A stretch of DNA of 5,485 nt from Bacillota bacterium (lineage in GTDB: Bacteria > Bacillota_A > Clostridia > Peptostreptococcales > Anaerovoracaceae): contig JAFRWH010000227.1 in the NCBI GenBank assembly GCA_017438085.1, forward strand, positions 1 to 5,485, read 5' to 3'. This document shows positions 5,056 through 5,485 of this stretch, one piece after another. Below the pieces are notes generated by a model. That model did no database searches. It was given only the letters and a program-made list of their open reading frames with translations, and was not told the DNA's origin. Position 1 is the stretch's first letter, and each line of letters starts with the position of its first letter. A program made the position numbers and the translations under genes.

Positions 5056-5485
5056 TTATTGGATCCCGTCCACGCCCTGATCAAGCTCTTCCGAGATATG
5101 CTCCCTGTTATCCGCCATCAGCATGGATTTCTTTTCGTACAGAAAATCCCGCATCCACTCGGCCTCCTGAGTATCCCTGCGCAGGGCATTCCTGTCCTTT
5201 TTATACTTCAGATCTCCAGTCTGCGGATCGAAAGCAAGGACCACAAAGGCATTGTGCACCCAGTAATTCCTGCGTTCGCAGAGCTCGTCCAGCCGCTTGT
5301 AATCAGCAGGCCTAAAAGCGGGCACCATGCGCCCCTCATCCACCTTCTCCAGCTCCCGCACGAGCCTTGTAAGGCTGTAATTGCTTACATCCTCCAGACT
5401 GTCGAAAAAGCTCCTGCCGCAGATGCAGGCGTAGATGCCCTCAAGATGAAGCTCTATGTACTGATAATGCTCTAAAAGAGCGGAA
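5056..5485 (-). CDS. Hypothetical protein with HEPN-like R-x4-H motif (partial, start beyond right edge)
   Basis: The frame is open from the window edge to TAA at 5056-5058, giving 143 visible residues, and continues upstream, so internal GTG codons such as 5359-5361 are not the start. The visible part starts SALLEHYQYIELHLEGIYACICG and looks mostly helical. In the middle, CERRNYWVHNAF (RNYWVH encoded at 5254-5271) fits the R-x4-6-H motif of HEPN domains, the RNase or RNA-binding fold of many toxins and defence proteins. The LE-rich helix before it and LDELCERRNYWVH resemble helix pairs of uncharacterised HEPN-like families. The C-terminus is charged and ends EELDQGVDGIQ. No antitoxin-like gene lies downstream; upstream is unseen. 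A terminator follows at 4969-5000. The region 5001-5055 shows nothing else. The gene is real; HEPN membership is tentative. Confidence 0.75.
   Translation of the reverse strand, partial: SALLEHYQYIELHLEGIYACICGRSFFDSLEDVSNYSLTRLVRELEKVDEGRMVPAFRPADYKRLDELCERRNYWVHNAFVVLAFDPQTGDLKYKKDRNALRRDTQEAEWMRDFLYEKKSMLMADNREHISEELDQGVDGIQ

Noticed and set aside
5056..5361. A complete 101-residue gene starting at 5361
   Set aside because: The codon there is GTG with no ribosome site, and the frame continues without a stop to the window edge, so the gene is longer and partial.
5469..5481. GCTCT-AAA-AGAGC inverted repeat at the right edge
   Set aside because: Only 5 bp, within coding sequence, with no U-tract; likely chance.

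Overview
The window looks like a chromosomal stretch from an anaerobic member of the Bacillota, most likely a gut-type Clostridia. The reasons are peptidase-U32 genes of the Firmicute type, Shine-Dalgarno sites of the AGGAGG class, lipoproteins with MKK...LAAC/LCAC signal sequences, S-layer-homology repeats of the 'FTRAQLAMVLYRIAG' style, and roughly balanced base composition. Genus or species cannot be told from the sequence.

Left part (1-1497): two U32-family genes are transcribed away from each other. The leftward one (1-196, cut by the window edge) starts like the RlhA/DUF3656 branch. The rightward one (286-1497) is complete and resembles TrhP, the tRNA U34 hydroxylation enzyme, with its cysteine cluster intact. 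Their 90-bp intergenic region holds a strong leftward promoter (TTTTCA-N17-TATAAT with a TG extension), a weaker rightward one, and a GC-rich hairpin between them. If both promoters are real, the two leaders are antisense to each other.

Junction (1498-1672): no gene. It holds two small stem-loops, a strong bidirectional intrinsic terminator between the converging genes, and two degenerate copies of one terminator arm.

Middle (1673-4960): a leftward three-gene cluster with 33- and 37-bp gaps. In order of transcription it encodes an exported protein with three SLH repeats fused to a cyclophilin-like domain, then two lipoproteins with no recognised function. All three products are predicted to sit outside the membrane, so this looks like a small cell-surface module. 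Its promoter has an extended -10 (TGATATAAT) overlapped by an 18-bp inverted repeat that could be an operator.

Right part (4969-5485): an intrinsic terminator closes a leftward gene whose start lies beyond the window. The visible 143 residues contain an R-x4-H motif (RNYWVH) in a helical setting, suggestive of a HEPN-type domain.

The most notable items are the SLH/cyclophilin-like fusion with its two lipoprotein partners, the overlapping divergent U32 leaders, and the HEPN-like fragment. I see no CRISPR array, transposase, phage gene, rRNA or tRNA.
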